Positions 13,214-14,380 of a stretch of DNA of 14,380 nucleotides are shown in pieces. Position 1 is the stretch's first letter. Each line of letters begins with the position of its first letter. Where the stretch lies: contig SKYG01000175.1 of NCBI GenBank assembly GCA_007128045.1, positions 1-14,380 on the forward strand, read 5' to 3'. The position numbers and the translations under genes are program-made. The notes below the pieces were generated by a model that was not told the origin of the DNA, did no database searches, and saw nothing but the letters and a program-made list of their open reading frames with translations. This DNA comes from Bacteroidales bacterium. Its GTDB lineage: Bacteria > Bacteroidota > Bacteroidia > Bacteroidales > UBA7960.

Positions 13214-13256
13214 ATAAAAAAACCGCTCGCAGTTTTTGAAAATTCTGCAAACGGTT
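13214..13256 (-). terminator. Intrinsic terminator directly after tRNA-Val
   Basis: On the minus strand a 12-bp stem AACCGTTTGCAG / CTGCGAGCGGTT (two G-T pairs), with the AT-rich loop between, runs straight into a T-tract. It starts 7 nt after the mature tRNA 3' end and lies before element 2. Confidence 0.85.
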
Positions 13257-13262
13257 ATCATG

Positions 13263-13337
13263 TGGGCGATGACGGATTCGAACCGCCGACCCCCTGCTTG
13301 TAAGGCAGGTGCTCTGAACCAGCTGAGCTAATCGCCC
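13263..13337 (-). tRNA. tRNA-Val(TAC)
   Basis: 75-nt cloverleaf on the minus strand. Acceptor GGGCGAT / ATCGCCC (7 perfect pairs), D-stem GCTC/GAGC, anticodon stem CCTGC/GCAGG with loop CTTACAA (anticodon TAC), T-arm GGCGG-TTCGAAT-CCGTC, discriminator A. No CCA is encoded (the next bases on the minus strand are CA then T). It is the only intact tRNA in a cluster of three related same-strand elements and is probably co-transcribed with element 1 upstream. Confidence 0.97.
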
Positions 13338-13373
13338 CTATTTGGGTTATTCATGATGTCAAAGTTGCTCCTG

Positions 13374-13428
13374 GCCGACCCTCCCGATGAAAATCGGGAT
13401 GCTCTGAACCAGCTTAGGGATTCGCCCC
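13374..13428 (-). pseudogene. tRNA-Val-like element 1 (anticodon arm replaced, T-arm and 3' acceptor absent)
   Basis: On the minus strand it starts GGGGCGAATCCCTA (compare GGGGCGATTAGCTC in the intact locus), continues AGCTGGTTCAGAGCA identical to tRNA-Val, then TCCCGATTTTCATCGGGA (18 nt) instead of the anticodon arm, then GGGTCGGC, after which similarity ends. The D-stem 5' half is mutated and there is no T-arm. Its first base is about 5 nt after the predicted transcription start site. Its spacer to the intact tRNA is 36 bp. Confidence 0.8.
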
Positions 13429-13439
13429 AATGGTGGCTG

Positions 13440-13469
13440 CAAAGGTAAAACCTTTTTTTTATTTTCAAG
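13440..13469 (-). promoter_or_regulatory. Promoter of the tRNA-Val locus
   Basis: On the minus strand CTTG (13466-13469), an 18-bp spacer and TACCTTTG (13440-13447) closely fit TTTG-N19-21-TAnnTTTG. The predicted start site is ~13433. Transcription would pass through element 1, tRNA-Val and the terminator at 13214-13256. Confidence 0.7.
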
Positions 13470-13533
13470 TTTTTTTTTAATATTTATTTCCTGGAGTTGA
13501 TGATATTTTATTTGCATGTTGCCTTTGCTTTTG

Positions 13534-13881
13534 CTATTTAAAGTTGTTTAAAATTCGCTGTCTATCCTCATTCTCCTTATCGCTCTTATGGTACAGCTCA
13601 ATAAAAACTATTCGTTGGTCGGCTGTAAAATGTGCGTAAACCAATCGCAGCCCCGAGTTCACCCCACGCCCTTTGAGTGCTTTACAGGCTATTTTTTTAA
13701 CTTTAATAACACAGGTCTCAATACTCAGATTGTCAATCCGGAAGCTAAATGGAGGTCTTTCTTCAGGTTTCTTTTGCAGAATGGTTTTCACCACTTGAAG
13801 GTCATCGTTGAGGGTTCGGTATCGTTTAAGAAGGGTTTTTAAATCCTTGTCGAATTCAAGTAGCTCTTCAAACTTCATCAT
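13534..13881 (-). CDS. RelE/ParE-superfamily toxin
   Basis: 115 residues. The N-terminus is helical and charged (MMKFEELLEFDKDLKTLLKR). The second half has the RelE/ParE core: RIDNLSIETCVIKVKKIACK, then LRLVYAHFTADQRIVFIELY (79-97) and HKSDKENEDRQRILNNF, matching the usual G-x-R-(L/I)-x-Y ... L-x-(I/L)-Y-x-K-x-x pattern. Members are mostly ribosome-dependent mRNA endonucleases or gyrase poisons; which applies is not clear. The ATG shares one base with the antitoxin stop (TAATG), so translation is coupled and the antitoxin is made first. The nearest family may be HigB/RelE-like. No terminator was found in the 50-bp AT-rich stretch before the tRNA promoter. Confidence 0.8.
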   Translation of the reverse strand: MMKFEELLEFDKDLKTLLKRYRTLNDDLQVVKTILQKKPEERPPFSFRIDNLSIETCVIKVKKIACKALKGRGVNSGLRLVYAHFTADQRIVFIELYHKSDKENEDRQRILNNFK

Positions 13882-14380
13882 TACGCTTGTTCGTCACCAT
13901 AATTACGCACCGAAAAGGGAGCTTCGCGGTAAAATGCCAGCTCGTAACTGATATACTTGCCCTCATCGGTTACCTCCCAGGGTAAGTCCATGTGCGAGTA
14001 GTTGCTTATGGCCGTGGCACTCCAATCGCTCATCTGCTCAATGACCTTATCAATTACATCCTTTTCGCTTGCCTTTAGCTCGGTTAGGTTGGCTTTAACC
14101 AAAGGTAAATAGCGCGTTTGCTGTAAACCGTAGTATTCAGCTTTAATGCGTTGCAGATGCCCGGCATCAATCATTTGATTAATAATGATATCTAATTTTT
14201 GAGGTACAGGGCCATAGGGCAACTTTCGATATTTAGCGCCTGTTAGATGCTCCTCGTATAGTTCGTAGTAATTAAAATCTGAAAAATATAGCAACTTATA
14301 AAGCACCGTTTCACCCACATTGGGTTTTCCAGCGCATTTTTCAAGGATATAAAGAAGCACGTTTTTGAATTTATTTAACT
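13881..14380 (-). CDS. Panacea/SocA-domain (DUF4065) antitoxin, partial (5' end off window)
   Basis: 166 residues are visible. The frame stays open to the edge (LNKFKNVLLYILEK), and no in-frame ATG is present, so I treat the start as outside; a GTG at 14358-14360 is an alternative. The hallmark segment is LYKLLYFSDFNYYELYEEHL followed by TGAKYRKLPYGPVPQKLD, typical of the Panacea domain. Further motifs are a Trp-Ser pair (MSDWSATAISNYSHMDLPWE). Panacea proteins are antitoxins that neutralise very diverse toxins by direct binding, and in SocA they deliver a toxin to ClpXP. Some carry an N-terminal HTH, which cannot be judged here. The next gene is its RelE/ParE-like toxin. Confidence 0.85.
   Translation of the reverse strand, partial: LNKFKNVLLYILEKCAGKPNVGETVLYKLLYFSDFNYYELYEEHLTGAKYRKLPYGPVPQKLDIIINQMIDAGHLQRIKAEYYGLQQTRYLPLVKANLTELKASEKDVIDKVIEQMSDWSATAISNYSHMDLPWEVTDEGKYISYELAFYREAPFSVRNYGDEQA

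Noticed and set aside
12993..13250. 85-codon minus-strand frame across the tRNA-like region
   Set aside because: It runs through tRNA-derived sequence and two terminators; its peptide is a by-product of conserved tRNA bases.
13374..13428. Element 1 as a second functional tRNA
   Set aside because: No T-arm, no 3' acceptor strand and a broken D-stem; it cannot form a cloverleaf.

Overview
The window looks like a chromosomal segment of a Bacteroidota bacterium, probably from the Bacteroidales/Marinilabiliales side. The evidence is a recurring -7 box of the form TAnnTTTG upstream of several genes, start codons without Shine-Dalgarno sequences, tRNA genes without an encoded CCA, and protein families in their typical Bacteroidota form. 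The species cannot be named from the sequence alone.

Left part (1-5864). This holds the end-truncated start of a CBS-domain protein (minus strand), tRNA-Gly(CCC) with an intrinsic terminator, and then four plus-strand genes: an APC permease with a long regulatory tail, pdxJ (vitamin B6 synthesis), a YhhQ/VUT queuosine-precursor transporter and an alpha/beta hydrolase. The two gaps pdxJ-VUT and VUT-hydrolase are unusual. In each, an 8-bp tandem array of a GTTGA type starts at the upstream stop codon, inverted or ~10-bp-periodic repeats fill the middle, and a tandem array of opposite polarity ends just before the next start codon.

Middle part (5878-10863). Four minus-strand genes: a membrane protein related to the VTT/SNARE-associated family, an NtrC-type sigma54 response regulator, its coupled histidine kinase (11-nt overlap), and a Tat-exported Gfo/Idh/MocA oxidoreductase. 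The regulator has a consensus-like -7 box and a perfect 9-bp inverted repeat in its leader.

Right part (10864-14380). A Spy/CpxP-like lipoprotein is followed by a visibly more AT-rich, accessory-looking region. It holds a class II Fic AMP-transferase gene whose promoter is covered by copies of TTCGTTGCA, a tRNA-Val(TAC) locus, and a two-gene toxin-antitoxin module (Panacea/SocA-type antitoxin, 5' end off the window, plus RelE/ParE-like toxin). The most unusual object is the tRNA-Val locus. The intact tRNA is flanked on both sides by same-orientation tRNA-Val-like elements in which the anticodon arm is replaced by a TCCCGAT...ATCGGGA hairpin. A good promoter fires directly into the first element, and terminators follow both the intact tRNA and the last element.
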